In this document: positions 14,481 to 27,535 of the stretch, piece after piece
How the letters are laid out: each line of letters begins with the position of its first letter
How positions within the stretch are numbered: the first letter of the stretch is position 1
DNA from: Odiellus spinosus
Taxonomy: Eukaryota; Arthropoda; Arachnida; Opiliones; Phalangiidae
DNA length: 64,000 nt
Reading direction: 5' to 3'
Assembly: GCA_963920705.1 (NCBI GenBank)
Contig: OY987228.1
Coordinates: forward strand, 16,934,565-16,998,564
The notes under the pieces: generated by a model
Database searches by the model: none
Seen by the model: the letters and a program-made list of their open reading frames with translations, nothing else
Told to the model about the DNA's origin: nothing
Made by a program: the position numbers and the translations under genes

Positions 14481-15760
14481 GTGGAAGACTAATTATTTTG
14501 CTCGGCGAGCTTTAATCGGCGCGTCACCAGTAATTAATTTAACTCGTTCGGCGTGTCGTATCTATCTCTCTCTCTCTCTCCTTCCTAGCTCTTCACGAGG
14601 GCTTCCTCTTTCTATCTCTCCGAAAGGCAGGCATGCAGGCATCCCATGGTCAACGTTCCAACCACCTCTTCCCACCGGGGGCAAACGTGGACTAAAACCA
14701 TGCGCGCGCGTTCGGACTTAAACACGATCCCTCAGGCTACAAAAAAATCTTCCTTCGATCCGCTTTCCAAATTAGATTAGTCTCGTAACTCTGGTTTCGC
14801 AGCTATGACGAATAAAAATCAAGAAATTTCCTTACTTTTTTTACGCTCTTTTACTAATCGAGTCATTGTAATCAATATTTCGCTGCGTTTTCATTTATAT
14901 ATCTCTCTCTATACCCAAAGGGTCTTTAGTCTTTATCCAAGTATTTTACATCTCATTCTTTCGGGATCGTCATAGCAATCAAAAAATTAAAGTTGTTACC
15001 AAGTTAATGGCGCTGATGAAATAGTAGGCTTAATTTGTTGCGGGAATTCTGTGTAATTTTAATTTCGTACTTTCGTCATCTGAGTGAAGTTTCAGGGCGT
15101 TTCAAAGCTGTACCCTCGTCATTAGAGAACTTGAGAAATGAGGAATCCATTTCACAAAGTTTTAAATATCTCTTTGAAACCAATATGTAAAATTTAAGCT
15201 ATACTATGTGAGCTAGATTAACGTGTATTGCTTTGTCGGGGTTTTCTATTGAATTAAAATACTTCCTGAAATTTCCAATCCCTAATTCTGTCTCTTACGT
15301 CTCGCGTTTAGTAATTTATTAACACAGAATCTACAAAGCAACGTGTCAACTACGTGTTCTTTAATTTTAAAATTGCAAAGCGGAATGACAAACTGTTTAA
15401 TATTATAATTATGAATATCGAATTCAACACCGTATAAATTCCATCTTCCAGTTTACTTCAATTAAAAACTTTCCATTGCGATCCCGAATGTTTCTTAGCT
15501 AGAGAATAGCGGTATATGATGCGAACGCGGCCAATCTACGTCTAATTCGATGTTGGGGTGACATATCAGTATATATATATAAGAATGTCTCCCGTATATA
15601 TACGAGAGGGAGGTTTTAATTAAAAGCGCCAACGAACGGCTCGACCTTCCAGCACTATATACGCTTGCTCCTTTTCTATATAATATAATATCCTATATAA
15701 CTTCATAGGGTAGACTTTGGTACTTGTAAGTTTAGGACTGCGTGGTGTCCATTCCCAGAC

Positions 15761-16280
15761 CACGGAGAAAGTATAAAGGGAGAGCCAGATGTAATGAAAT
15801 TGTATGATTTGGAACCGGTAAAATTTCTCCACCCCTTTCCATTTTTACCCCTTCCGCCTACGAGGTAATAACTTTGCAGACGAATAAAGTCGATGATGAG
15901 ATCGCTCTTCGAACAAGCCGGAGTATTTTAGTAAGGCGGAAGGTGTTGACTGTTGACCGGAAAGACAAAATGAGGACACACTGACAAGTTTGCTCCCGAA
16001 ACCTGCCTCAAGCACGGGGCAATTAGATTCTGGCACCCAAAATTATGAAAGGACATTTTATAATTTTGGGGCGAAGGACACGTACCACTATTGTTACATT
16101 CCCTGTAGTAGTCTGAACCTAAAACCGCGAAAGATATTACCGAGACTACATAACTGTGGGGACAAGAGGGAAAGCTTGTGAAAATGGGTCAAATAATTTC
16201 AAAAATAAATGTTTTTGACTTTTTCCCCCATCTCACCAGTGGCTGAGAGTGCATGGCTCTCCGTTTATACTTTCTCCATG
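15761..16280. mobile_element. Non-autonomous DNA transposon, 520 bp, 27-bp terminal inverted repeats
   Basis: The left end at 15761-15787 starts CACGGAGAAAGTATAAA. The right end at 16254-16280 is its reverse complement, beginning CATGGAGAAAGTATAAA, with 25 of 27 positions matching. It is flanked by CCCAGAC on the left and CCCGGAC on the right, a 7-bp target duplication with one difference. Known P-type ends begin CANRG with 7-8 bp duplications, which fits, but hAT kinship cannot be excluded. The interior (GC-richer, several overlapping short frames) shows no transposase. Confidence 0.75.
16036..16070. other. Internal hairpin within the 520-bp element
   Basis: CCCAAAATTAT and ATAATTTTGGG form a perfect 11-bp stem with a 13-nt loop, inside the transposon at 15761-16280. 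Confidence 0.7.
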
Positions 16281-19200
16281 CCCGGACCGAGACGAAGCGT
16301 ATAATTTAACAGCACAGCTGTTGGCTTCATCTTCTCCGTCGACCAAACTAGTCTATATCCTGTCCGTAAATCTAAGAGGATGTCCGATGTGGGCCAGAAA
16401 AAAATAATTTATTATTATCATTTTCTGAGCAGTATAGAGACTTTGTAACTTTTGTTATCTTGTACCATCAGATAAAGTTGGTTACGCGGACACTTGCCAT
16501 CAAATAGCTGTTCTTTGAATTACCGGTTACCCAGACTTTCTCAATTAGGATTTATTTACGAAACCAAGCTGGTAAATAAGGCCGTCTAAAATTGGGCAAA
16601 TGACTGTCAGTTTGAAAATAAAATGACTGAGGCGGGTTCTAGTGGTCATGTATCACTTGATTGTTATAATGTTTTATTGCCACAGTTTTTTCGTTTTGTA
16701 AAAAGTTTGGTTAGGATAGGTGGTCCATTATTGCTGATTCATCAAGTTAAGTGAAAATGTTGTATCGTCTGAACAAGGCTTAAGTTTCAAACCTAAATTA
16801 TTTGATTCAATTTGTGATGTTTTTTAAATGCGTTATGAATGAGAATTATAATTAATAATTTAAATAGCAATCCTACGTATACGTAGCCTGTCAATTTAAG
16901 AATTTTAGATAAAATTATAGGATTATACATGGTAGTCATATTTAATAAGCGCTATATCTCGGGTAGACTGAAATATGAAAAAAAAAGCCAAGTTCTTCCC
17001 CCACTTTTTTGTCAAAGGCTTAATGAAGAAATAATGATGCAGGGACGAGTTATTGTTTTCTGCTAAAAATTCTACTTAAGTAGTTTCTCTCGTTTGTAGA
17101 GACCCTCCTTCTTGCCGATGGTAGAGTGAAAAACTAAAAAGAAAAAGAAAGATCCTTAGATGAGAAGATGAAGAGCTCTTTTAGCAGCAACGTACACCCA
17201 TCCCCCTTATTCGCATCCCCATCTTATTAGCCATGCCCGTTTTCTTATACAGCAACAGCTACCATGGTGTATTTTTTCACTTTTTTTCTCGAGGCAAGGG
17301 CATCTTTAAGGAGGAAAAGAGAAAGGGGTGAGGGGAGCGCTCCAGAGTTTCTTCTGCTCGTGGCATCTAATTAATTGCTTTTACCCTACTCTGGTATAAA
17401 ACGTCTCCCTTAAACTTGTTAGCCCCGGTATTGAGGGGAAAGCTCTGGGGTCACGCGCTCTCAATCTTAAAAGGGAGCATGAAATAATACTACAAAGAAA
17501 GTGGTTTGAATTTGACAGCGAATGATAAGAAAAGTTTAAAATCATCAGTTAAAGATAACAGAACATCCAGCTAGCTATAAGTTACTTTTTCATGATATTT
17601 TGAAGTATTCAAGCTTTGGTTCAAAAAATCCTCTTCGAGATTCTCATTTTTAAGATATTTATCGACTGTTTCATCGTTCGCGTGATAAAGCCATATATGA
17701 GAACAAGATATTTACGCAAGATATGCCGAAACGTACTGAAAGACCCAACGCATTGATGCACTCGGTTTTCATAAGCCAATCAAGTACTTCAACACTTGTA
17801 GCGTAATCAAACATATCTAGCGGACACCCGTTAAAAGATTCAGTAAATTTATATGGTATATGATTTAAAATTAAAAACTCAGCGAGGCTTTTTTTGGTCT
17901 TTCATACTTCAAAAAATTAATTAAAAATTAACTATATATATTCTGATAAGTTTTCTTGATGGCCTTCTCTAGGACTAACAAATTGTTTCATTACTTCATT
18001 CTACCTTCTGATTTGTAACGGGAATAGACGGGTATTCTTCGTAGAACCTCGGCCAAGCAGTTTTTAACCTAAAAACCTAAACGTTTCTTTTGTATATTTA
18101 TTTCCTTTAGCTATAGAGTGAAAAACGCATTTTTTTCCCCTCGCTTCCGTCGTGTATCTTAAAAGGCTTTTCTTTTATAACCCTTACGGGTTTTTTAGCT
18201 CTTAGAAATTTTACGGGAATTCAAAATTAAGAGTTATATTTTGGTATATACATCTTAGCAAGGGATCGGGGAAATGGAAAATGCCTATCCATTAGAATAT
18301 ATAGGAAGGGCAAGACTAGAAAATAGCTTCTTTATTATTAATAATAAGTCAAGCATCATAATATTTTCCTTCTCCACCATCCAGCCTCGTAATATCTCGT
18401 TATTAATTGACCATATGTATATTTTTTTTTTTTGTCTCTTTTCTCACTATCATTAGTATTAATGGTAGGTTTATATCATTAGTGATAAAGTAGAATTTGT
18501 TCCGCAAGCTATCCTACCTATAACGCGTATAAATTTAGAAAATGGGCCACATTCGGGAGGGATTTAGGCCTAATATAATGATTGAGATGAGGTATGTGTC
18601 TCGACCAAATGTGACGGTCAAAAGGTTTTCGAAAAAACTAATTCATTTCAACCATGATACTGAAACGGTATACCGATTACGCTATTACTTAACATTCTAC
18701 AACCTTTCCCAATACTAATTCGTAGTCAGTCACGCAATCATCTTATAGTACAGTCAAAGCTACAGGCTTGTACACCGACTATAGGTCCATTCTTCAACCC
18801 CTCTCCACTTGAAAAAGTAACCTTGTGCGTAGTTTCTTACTTCTGAGATATAGGCAAGCGCTAAGGCGAGACGATATCACGATATCTGAGTTGGTTTTAT
18901 TTGGCTATCCTTCATTCTTTTGAAGAATGAGATGATCTTGAAGCAAAATCAAATAAAGGGGTGTATTTTAGTCACTAGAACCCAGTCATCGTGGCCCCTG
19001 CGTAGCCAAGTCTGCGACAGAATGTATCTCCATTTGACGGGTGGATTTAAAATTTTTTATTACCATTCCTGTTTAGAATAAGTTTTTTATATATATCATG
19101 ATTAGCCCTAACTTTGGTAAACGAAAGTTCTTATCTAAAAATAGCCGACCCAAGGGTTAAAAGTAGGGGGTGTTAATTTTATTATTTCAAAAGAATTCGA

Positions 19201-22192
19201 AAGTTTGAAACCATTCTTTCTTTTTATAAACGTTTCTACAAATGTTACTCTTTTTTTATATCCTCTGTTCCGTAGTTTAACATCCGTCAGCTCCCCGGAA
19301 TTCGTATCTTGATTTGATAGCGCGTACGAACCTAGACCACCCCTTATCTCTATCATTTGCGCGCGTACAATTAAAGGATTTAAAAATGAGCCTGACTTTA
19401 CGCACGCTGTCAAATCATTGTGGAATTTACTTAAGCAAGAAGCTTGGATTCACCGAATTGTTTTGTTAATATTAGCGTTGCTCGCGTTAAATTGCTCAGA
19501 AGAAAACGTTTGTGAGGCTGAAGGGATGTACAATGTTTGAGGCGCGTAGGAAAATTAGAGGCGAAGGAGGAAAAGAGTATAGAGCTTTATGAGCTTAAGA
19601 GGATGATGAGACTTTTTTTGATTCGTTTGGCCCAGTTGTGGGCGCCACATTTGGCGAAAAGAAAAGGAAGAAGAATCGTATAACTGTGTACGTGTGTGTG
19701 GAAAAAACCCCTCTCTGTTCACGCTCGAATGTTCTCACGCTATTTAAATCACAATACCCCCGGCCTGAGAATGAGGGAGAAGGAACTAAGAAGGGATAAA
19801 ACGCTGACTTTAACTCGAGTCTAGCAATAGGATTGGACACCCGAACCACGCGATTTCTTAAACTTTGTATATTTTTTCTGGAACGGAAAAACCTACGAAA
19901 TACTGATGGGGATGTTGAAGCACGAAAAGGGGGCATTCTAAAGTTTGCTGGGTTCGGCTAGGGCACTGATAAATAGTTCTTTCTACCCTTCTTGGTATAC
20001 TTTCGAGAAAGGAAAGAATGTGACTGCTCGGAACAATACTCGGGCAAATGCCGGATCGGATGAGAGCGAACGAACTTAAAGACCCCGCGTTTTTCTTTTT
20101 CTATTTTTTTTACTCGTCCTTCGTCACATTCCACAGTTTAGCTGACTCGTGTTGTCCGATTTTATGTCCAGATATAGCTAGACGAGCTATGAAGAGTTAG
20201 GCGCAACTCTTCTTGCTTATTAATATTACGTTTTATCGGAACACTTTTTCTCTGAAGTGTTCTTAGAGCCTTTAGGTAATAGCGCTAGAGTTGTACATAT
20301 ATTATATCCTTTTTCTTAAAAAAAAATCAACCAAAAGATCAAGTGAAAATGAATTCCCTAAAGCAGCAGCGGTATAAGTTTCAAATATATATGATATCAA
20401 AATCTTCTCATATTTTATTACACTTTTAAAAACTTAGGAATCGATTGAATTCGATTTCGGGTCTTTCGAAGTTGTTTCTATTACATCTTCATCCTTTGAA
20501 CTGAAAAGTTTCTCGTATAACTGTGGGTTGTAGGGTTGGGGGGGTGGGGCACCCATAAGCCCAAAGGGATAGAATGCAATAATGTACGGTATAATCTCGA
20601 AAGATAAACGTACAAGGTCCGCGCTTCACCAGCGCGCGAGGGGAAAATCAATCTACAACAAAAAAACCCTCGTCTATATCTAGAGCTTTAGCTTTCCCGA
20701 TTGGTGAAGGTTTATGTGGGTATAGGAGGGTAGTGGCATAGTTTCTTCATCGCCGAAAGGCCATAGAGATATCTAAAAGGGGCCTACTGTACAATAGTCC
20801 AATATTTTTCCTAGAAGGGGGTACGAAAAAAAGCCCGAAAAGATAGGAAACCTTGTGCAAAAAAAAAAAAATAAAATAAAATAAAGAAAAAAATAAAATT
20901 GGTGATAGAAAACCTCCAATTGATTTGAGCCGTATATAAAGGGCGAAGGGATAGGGGTTATTTCTCTATCGTAGACAATTTTCGATATTGTTTCTTTCTC
21001 TTTCTCAGTTTTTGTACGCGGTGAATCGATGAACGATGAACGAAAAACGAAAGGAGGGGATCTACAAAGGTGCCCTCAAAACTCGCGAAAGATTTTCCTT
21101 TAAGGGGAAACTTGGAGCTAAAAATGGAACAGGTTTTGAATTTATTTTCGGAATCACCATGCCGAAAAACGTATTCGATCATTTTTTCGCAATTTTTAGA
21201 CGCTTTTTTGGTGTTTAAATTAATTTTTGAAGTTGCAGGGTGACCAGATTTCCTATATTTCATATTTTTTCGTATATTTTCATTGCCTTCCTATACGTTC
21301 CTATAATTGACGGTTTTCTCCTATATTTTCCTATTTTTTCACTTTTTTCGGTTGTCAGGTTATTCATTTTCAAATAAAAGTATAATTAAGAATTTCCCAA
21401 AAATAAAGAACTCCCACCAAAGGCATAAAGTCAAAAACGGAAGAGATTGTCGCCGTTGTAGAATAATTTTGTTTATAAGTTAAGCCTTTTAGCGTCTAGC
21501 CTCGAATCCAAAGAGTCTCTCGCGAAAGTGTCTTAGCCTCACTTTAAAAACTACAAAAATAACCTGGGTTTGCTTATAATTAATTTAAATTAAAAATTAC
21601 AACATTTTATACCTTCTACTCCTATAGCTATTAGTGTTATTACTCCATGGGTACCCTATTTGTTTAATATTCGTTTTCAATTAATTTTTATCAATTTGAA
21701 ACATTTTATAACAATTATCGTATGTCAGGATAAATTTTAAAACTATTATAATTATTTTCAACCTTAGTTTAGCTTTAAAACACTTAAATTTTTTTTAATT
21801 ATTCATAGTTTTGCATATTTATTTCTTTTATTATTTTCAAATTTCCGCCCATAATACAACTCTAGATTATTTTTGCTTATTTCCAGTCATGCCGTCTCGT
21901 TACGCCCCCCTCGGGCCTCCCCTTTCTTCCCCGTGACCCCGTCTAGAGTAATATGGCGCCTTGACAGTAACGGTACGCCGGTGTTTTACTAAAATTAAAT
22001 TCGGTTTAATTCGCGTTTAAAATATCGTTAATCCTTGAAATACGTAAGCAAAGGATGTCTAAACTATCTGGAATTAAGGATGTAATCTCTTTTGGTCCCC
22101 CCTTATTCGGTGAGTTTAAAAAATTACATTTTTTTAGGGATAAGTGATGGGTGCCTTATTGATGATTACGATCTCTGACTTCGGCGATCTAC
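16281..22192. other. Intronic stretch, no recognised gene
   Basis: AT-rich. A T-rich, CTATATTTTC-like low-complexity patch at 21250-21350 follows CAGGGTGACCAGA, which looks like a hAT-type end, but no partner end was found. A GC-richer patch lies at 21890-21980. Nothing else recognised. Confidence 0.55.
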
Positions 22193-22208
22193 GGGGGGGG
22201 GGGGGGGG
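22193..22208. repeat. G16 homopolymer
   Basis: Sixteen consecutive G on the + strand in an AT-rich surround. Confidence 0.9.
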
Positions 22209-22401
22209 CGATGATTATTCGTTTCGCGGGAGTAGTTGACGAGGGAGGCGGGAAACGGCCAAGATACATTTTAGGGCTTCTTAATTATCAACGAGTTGAT
22301 TCAAAAAGCTTGCCATTTTTGCTAAAAATGGATTATAATGTCGCGGGGGTCTGGGGAACTTAAACACCTAGATGTAAGGTCATAATTATGATATAATTAT
22401 A

Positions 22402-22557
22402 GTTTTTAAATGATGAATTTTAGTTTTTAAATAATAAATTTTAGTTTTTAAATGATGAATTTTAGTTTTTAAATGATGAATTTTAGTTTTTAAATAATAA
22501 ATTTTAGTTTTTAAATGATAAATTTTAGTTTTTAAATGATACATTTTAGTTATTAAA
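22402..22557. repeat. 21-bp tandem repeat, about seven copies
   Basis: The unit is TTTTTAAATGATGAATTTTAG. It recurs in near-perfect phase, with copies alternating between ATGATGAA and ATAATAAA variants. Because 21 is a multiple of three it keeps a frame open on the minus strand (a seven-residue LKTKIHH-like repeat). That frame is a by-product and there is no reason to call it a gene. Confidence 0.9.
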
Positions 22558-22560
22558 TAA

Positions 22561-25158
22561 ATAAAGGGAGTTGACAGACCATGTTGTTTCCGTACTCCAG
22601 CTAATACAGGCAAATGCAGGGTGTTGGATATTCCCTATGGGACTATTTTTTTAATAATATAACTATTTTAATCTAGATATATCAATATTAACTACTATAT
22701 TAATAATTAAGTTAAATTTAATTTTTCAATATATATTATAGTAATTATGATACAATTATTTTAATACTGGTAATTATAATCTAGTATAATTATAATTAGA
22801 TTACAATTCAAGTTGGTAAAATTTGAAAAAGTAAATATAAATTCGGGCCATGCAATCGTATTATTTCAGCATTCAACAGTGTTTGTTTTGATCGACAATC
22901 TGAAAAATTCTAAATTCGAACAGGTTGTGTTTAAAGCTTTTTCGGGCGCTTGTGATGGCTCCTTAAGACAATAATTTAGATTTTGGGGAGGAATGTATTC
23001 ATTCGAATAGCCCTGAACTCAAGTCATTGTGTTACCACGAATACGTAAAAATAGTCAGCAAAAGTCAAAATAAGTTTGTTTTTTAGTTCTGATTCTGGAT
23101 TCGTAGAAAAATCTTTCTTGTTTGGTTAACTTTCTCATTTAGTCGTAAAAAAAGCTTTCAGACTCTTTCCTGACTCCCGTCTTCTCCCTACATTTTCTAT
23201 CGAATGTCTTGTAAGATTGGTCTCAGGATATAAGCCTAACTAGTATAGAGAGATTCGGTGGAGACTTCCTATAACGCTGCCCGCTTCTGTTTACCCGGCC
23301 AGTCCTTTTTAATATGGTATCGGTCTCCATGCAGTATTCTTTCATCCGATAAGACGTTCGGCTACTTCTCTTTTAATCATGGTCGCGGGTAAATATAGAC
23401 ATATACATCTATATCTCTCAATTTTATTCTATCTTATAGTACATATTACGCGGGATATATTCCTCGGAAACCCACGCATTCCCTTTTGGGAGATTCATCT
23501 TTACTCTAATGATACCGTTTATTCAAACAAGAGTAAAAAATAAAAAAACTCGTGAAATATAGTCATTCATGATTGACTTTGAAACCGGTGCAGTGAAACG
23601 TATGAAAATTAGGTTTTTGATAAACTAACTTACTCTTACTATAAAACTATATATATTCAAGTCGCATTCGAGTTTTTTAAGCATGCGCAAAGTTATTGTA
23701 CTTAACTCATGATTTGTTGACTTATAGAGGGAACTTGAAGCTAAAACTAAGGTAAATTCACATTGGTTTTGACGTAAATGCTACACTCTTGGCCAAAAAA
23801 ATCTTAAAAACGTGGCTTAATGATTCACACATTATATCAGAAAATAAAAATACATTTTAAGCTAATAGTATCCCTTTAAGGTTTATGAAACCCTAAACAT
23901 TCTCTCGATTCAATAAAGTCTATTGTAATAACTTCATAAACATCGTACTGGAAATATCCCATGGGCATATTCTATAAATTTTTCTTTGATAAAGATGGTG
24001 AGTGGGTGTAGATATTTTTACTTTTATTTTTCCACCCCCTTTTCCAGATAAGGTTTATAATATTCCTGAAGCTATCTTTCAGCGCGCAGACCGCAAAATT
24101 TAAGAGAAATTGGATCTTGGAGTTTCTCCGCCTTTATGCCCTAGTAATCTTCAGTTTTTTATATATATTTATTTGGTATATCGCGGTAAGGGTAGAGGTG
24201 AAGCCCCTCAAGCGGCTCGCGTATATATATATAGCCCCACTCTCGCCCTCTAATATCGTAAAGGGTAGAAGGCTCGAGGCTTCTGCGGTTGACAGCTTAT
24301 TTACGTGATTGGAAATTCTCTATTTTGGAATCTGAAGGGGTTTCGCTCGAAAATGGGAGAAAGAGAAGGTCGGAGGAGAAAGAGGGCATGGAGGGGTGAG
24401 CTCTAAATGGGACAGGCAACGGATTTATAATTGGAAAGGAGTAGTAAAGGCTGCGAGCTAGTATACGTACGCTGGCATCTTCCTTGTGTTCTCGGCTTTT
24501 CAATGGCAAGTCGGTTTTCCACTTTTCCCCATAAACCCCTTTTTCTCGAAAGACAGTCCCATTTGCTCCTTCGTTCTTCTAATACCGGTCTAAATCAGTT
24601 TGAAATTTCACCACGTACAGAATTAATACGCCTATCTTTTTACGGATTTATTTCTTAGGAAATCTAGCTTTATAAGTGTTGAAATCTCCGTTTTGATTCA
24701 GGGTAATATATCATATCTTTTTTTTTTTTATTCTTCATTTTTCTTCACGGGACGAACCGTGTCTCATTCCCAGTTGAATTGAAATTTAATTTTGGAATCC
24801 ACGCGCGATGAGAGCCAAGCTTTTCTTCTTCTTCTCTAAACTTTTCCATCTGTTGCTTTTGTTCCTAGTTTAGAATATACTGACGACTATAAAGTCTACT
24901 TGAGATTTTTAATTTTTACATTTTACCGGTATTATTTTTGAAATATGACTGTTGAATCAAATTACTTCTAAGCTAGAAAGATTTTTCGTGTTTATCTTGT
25001 TCACAGAGTTTAAAGAAAGAAGGTTTATTGGGATTGAAATAAAGCTAAGCCTTTTGAGGTATGGATTTCTGAAATTGCAAGCTGTTTGTTGAACATTATT
25101 TCAGAGACTTAAAACAATTAGAAATCGTATGGTTTGAGATTTTCAAGATAAACTTTGA
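22561..25158. other. Intronic stretch, no recognised gene
   Basis: AT-rich sequence with small inverted repeats (for example TAATCTA/TAGATTA near 22790). No coding or RNA gene seen. Confidence 0.6.
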
Positions 25159-25335
25159 GGAGAGAACTCAACCTAACAAACTATCGACTCCTTATCGTTT
25201 AACTAAGCCTAATCCACCAGTAAAAAAATTTAACAAACACATTAAACTAGAAATAAATTTTAAATTTACCCGGAAAATAGGTTTAGCTGGGAACCTGAAT
25301 TTCTTCGCTTTGATGTATCAGATATAGAGAGTTAT
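25159..25335 (+). mobile_element. TTAA-type foldback element, half copy
   Basis: Starts after TTGA (degenerate TTAA) with GGAGAGAACTCAACC and continues with TATCGACTCCTTATCGTTTA, AAGCCTAATCCACCAG and AAATAGGTTTAGCTGG. These match, in the same order, the left arms of the full copies at 33.4 and 48.9 kb. Similarity stops near 25335 and no right arm follows, so it is a truncated copy. Confidence 0.75.
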
Positions 25336-26330
25336 TCAAAGTATTCAGTGTTAATTCAACTCCTTTCTAGACTAATTTATTCTTAATTTTAATAATGAGT
25401 AACATGAAACGTTCATATCAATACCATACTCTTGTTCAGGAAGACATAGTCTCTCTATTAAATTAACGGACATCTAGGGATAACTTACATTTTTTCTTTA
25501 ATTACTCATTTAATTTGGTGTGGATTTAAGAAATGAATAATATATAACTTCAGTTAGAAAAAACCAACTATATAAGCGTACACTAGCGCTATAAGAGCCA
25601 ATATGCTCCAAAATGTGAACAAGATTTTCGAGGAAATCCCGGAATAAGGGATATAAAGGGGAAAGAGAGGAGGACTTCGTGACACAAAAGAGATCCCTAG
25701 GAAAATGTGATCGATGAGGGCGCCACAATCGTTCTATTGAAAAAAAGGGCGGCGGACGGGGGTTTGGGGGTCGCGAAACAAGGAGGCGTTTTCGCCCCTA
25801 GATCGGTCCTTTCTAGTGTATATGGCCTCTGATATGCCCTTCGCATTGATGGCCGAGAATTCTCCACCCATAGCATTATAGGAACCGACGTACAAAAAAC
25901 GCTAGAAAAAAAAAAAAAAAAAAGCTTGTTGGGAGATAGAAAGTGAAGGAAAAAAAAATCCATAAGATATAAAAAGACAGAGTAGATTTAAGAAGAGCGA
26001 ACAATTTTCTCGTAAAATAAGGCAGTCGGTATCATCTCTTTACCTTTCACGCGTCGGATCACTATGAGAAAGGAATTTTTATAACCAGATAGGTACCTAA
26101 AGAAAGAAAGAGAGAGGGAGAGCGAGAGGGGTTGAAATAGACCAAATTTAACCCCTTTTGGTCTACAACCATCGGGCTGCACTTTCAATCCCTTATGGAC
26201 GAAGAAGCTGATTTACTTAAAACTACCCTAAAACACGCCAAGGAGTGTGTAAAAAGTTTTCCCGATAACTATATATAGTTCGTGATCATATACGTTCTCA
26301 AATCCCTGTACCGAGTGAAAGAGATACCCG

Positions 26331-26344
26331 TAATGACGTCATTA
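26331..26344. promoter_or_regulatory. Palindromic CRE motif (first)
   Basis: TAATGACGTCATTA is a perfect 14-bp palindrome around TGACGTCA, the CREB/ATF consensus. A motif match only; no promoter is evident. Confidence 0.4.
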
Positions 26345-26515
26345 TTCCTAACTCTTTCGTCTACGCTTTTCAATCTTATTTCCTCTAAGCCAGTGGACAG
26401 TATAGGTATAAGAAAGTATAAACTTTAAATTGGATAAGTTGTTTTCTTCAACTACAATGTATAAAAGACTTTCTTAACACGACCTTGGAGGCAATGTAGC
26501 GAAAGGTAGGGAGTG

Positions 26516-26533
26516 CGTAATGACGTCATTACG
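26516..26533. promoter_or_regulatory. Palindromic CRE motif (second)
   Basis: CGTAATGACGTCATTACG is a perfect 18-bp palindrome around TGACGTCA. It lies about 185 bases after the first. Both are followed by pyrimidine-rich sequence and then a GCCAGT..ACA word, so the pair may be an old duplication. Confidence 0.4.
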
Positions 26534-26761
26534 AACTTCCTTTTCCCCCTATGCGCATCAATTGCTTCGACGCCAGTAAACACGAAGTTCGCTGGCTGGT
26601 TTTACTATATTGGAAAGTCCTGTTAATCTTGACTGGTCGTTTATTTTGACGATTTCGGACGTTTTTAAGTCAACATTATCAAAATCCGAAATGAGTGCAA
26701 TTTATATTAGTATAATGTCTTTCGACGTTTTTATCCTTTCCATATTTGTAACGTAAACTTT

Positions 26762-26883
26762 TAATTCCACCTTAAGTTGGTAGCTCGCCTAAATCCTAGC
26801 TCCATCTATATCTAAGCCTAAATATATACTAGAGATAACGTATAGTCTAGGTTTGTTCGCGCTGCCAACTCGAGGTGGAATTA
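26762..26883 (+). repeat. Family A foldback element, copy at 26.8 kb
   Basis: TAATTCCACCTTAAGTTGG at the left and CCAACTCGAGGTGGAATTA at the right pair over 20 of 23 positions including the adjoining GTAGC/GCTGC. Weaker pairing continues inward (AAATCCTAG / CTAGGTTTG). The arms match family A copies elsewhere. Confidence 0.7.
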
Positions 26884-27001
26884 TCTATAATGAATCGAAT
26901 GGACTATGGAAGGCTCATTCGACTGGTACTCTTTAGTCGAATGGGTATAGCGCGAATGAAGCTACGCTACGCGTTTCCTCCAAATAAACAAATCATAGCC
27001 G

Positions 27002-27053
27002 TAACGGGTATATAGTCTAGCTTTGTCTTCGTTGCCAGTTCTAGTTGAAATAC
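27002..27053 (+). repeat. Family A single arm, direct repeat of the preceding right arm
   Basis: Aligns with 26835-26883: TATAGTCTAGCTTTG then CGTTGCCAGTTCTAGTTG, against TATAGTCTAGGTTTG then GCTGCCAACTCGAGGTGG. The partner arm is missing or too diverged to see. Confidence 0.6.
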
Positions 27054-27427
27054 TGTATATTCTCTCTATATATACGAAGCTTTACCTAGTCGCGAAAAGC
27101 GAGGGAGCATTTGCATTCAATTACTTAGGCTCCGTGTTTATTCCAAACGCTATACTAAATATATACACGCACGAACACGCATTCGACTCTTATAGCTATC
27201 TCTATCTCTATTGAGAGGATAGAAGCGACTTCAATAATCCTGTTGATATAGTTTAAACTCGTATAGGTCCTTTATATTAACCCGAAGAACGACCCAATGT
27301 GTAAAGTTTGATCAGAAGTTAATAAAAACATGATTTTTGGTCGTTTGGCCTAAACGAACCCCTATAGTTTTCTATAAAGGGGCAAAAGAAAATTTTAACC
27401 CTCTTTCCCACCTTTTCTTTCATTGCA

Positions 27428-27535
27428 GAGTTGCCAGGAGCTTGTGAGCACAGTTCAGAACAAATCAGTTCCAAAACTGAACTGCTAGCTTTTCTATCTA
27501 CTTCAGTTTGCGCTCACAAGTGGTTGGCAACACTG
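27428..27535. repeat. Nested hairpin of about 108 bases
   Basis: The outer arm GAGTTGCCAGGAGCTTGTGAG pairs imperfectly with CTCACAAGTGGTTGGCAACAC. An inner CAGTTCAG/CTGAACTG stem is perfect. The outer ends carry a GTTGCCA word like family A arms, but the rest differs, so membership is doubtful. It could be a foldback element or a structured RNA. Confidence 0.6.

Larger units (their letters stand above)
4831..15760. other. Intronic stretch, no recognised gene
   Basis: Contains AT-rich DNA, pyrimidine tracts and short open frames with no family resemblance. Small structures inside it: a GA run at 12731-12758, a hairpin with AAAGTTTCAA/TTGAAACTTT at 13866-13897, a GC-rich pocket at about 14330-14700 and a CT run at about 14565-14581. 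Confidence 0.6.

Noticed and set aside
21236-21360. CAGGGTGACCAGA as the end of a hAT element
   Set aside because: No reverse-complement partner end was found nearby.
22386-22613. Minus-strand frame with a seven-residue LKTKIHH-like repeat
   Set aside because: A by-product of the 21-bp tandem repeat, whose unit length keeps the frame.
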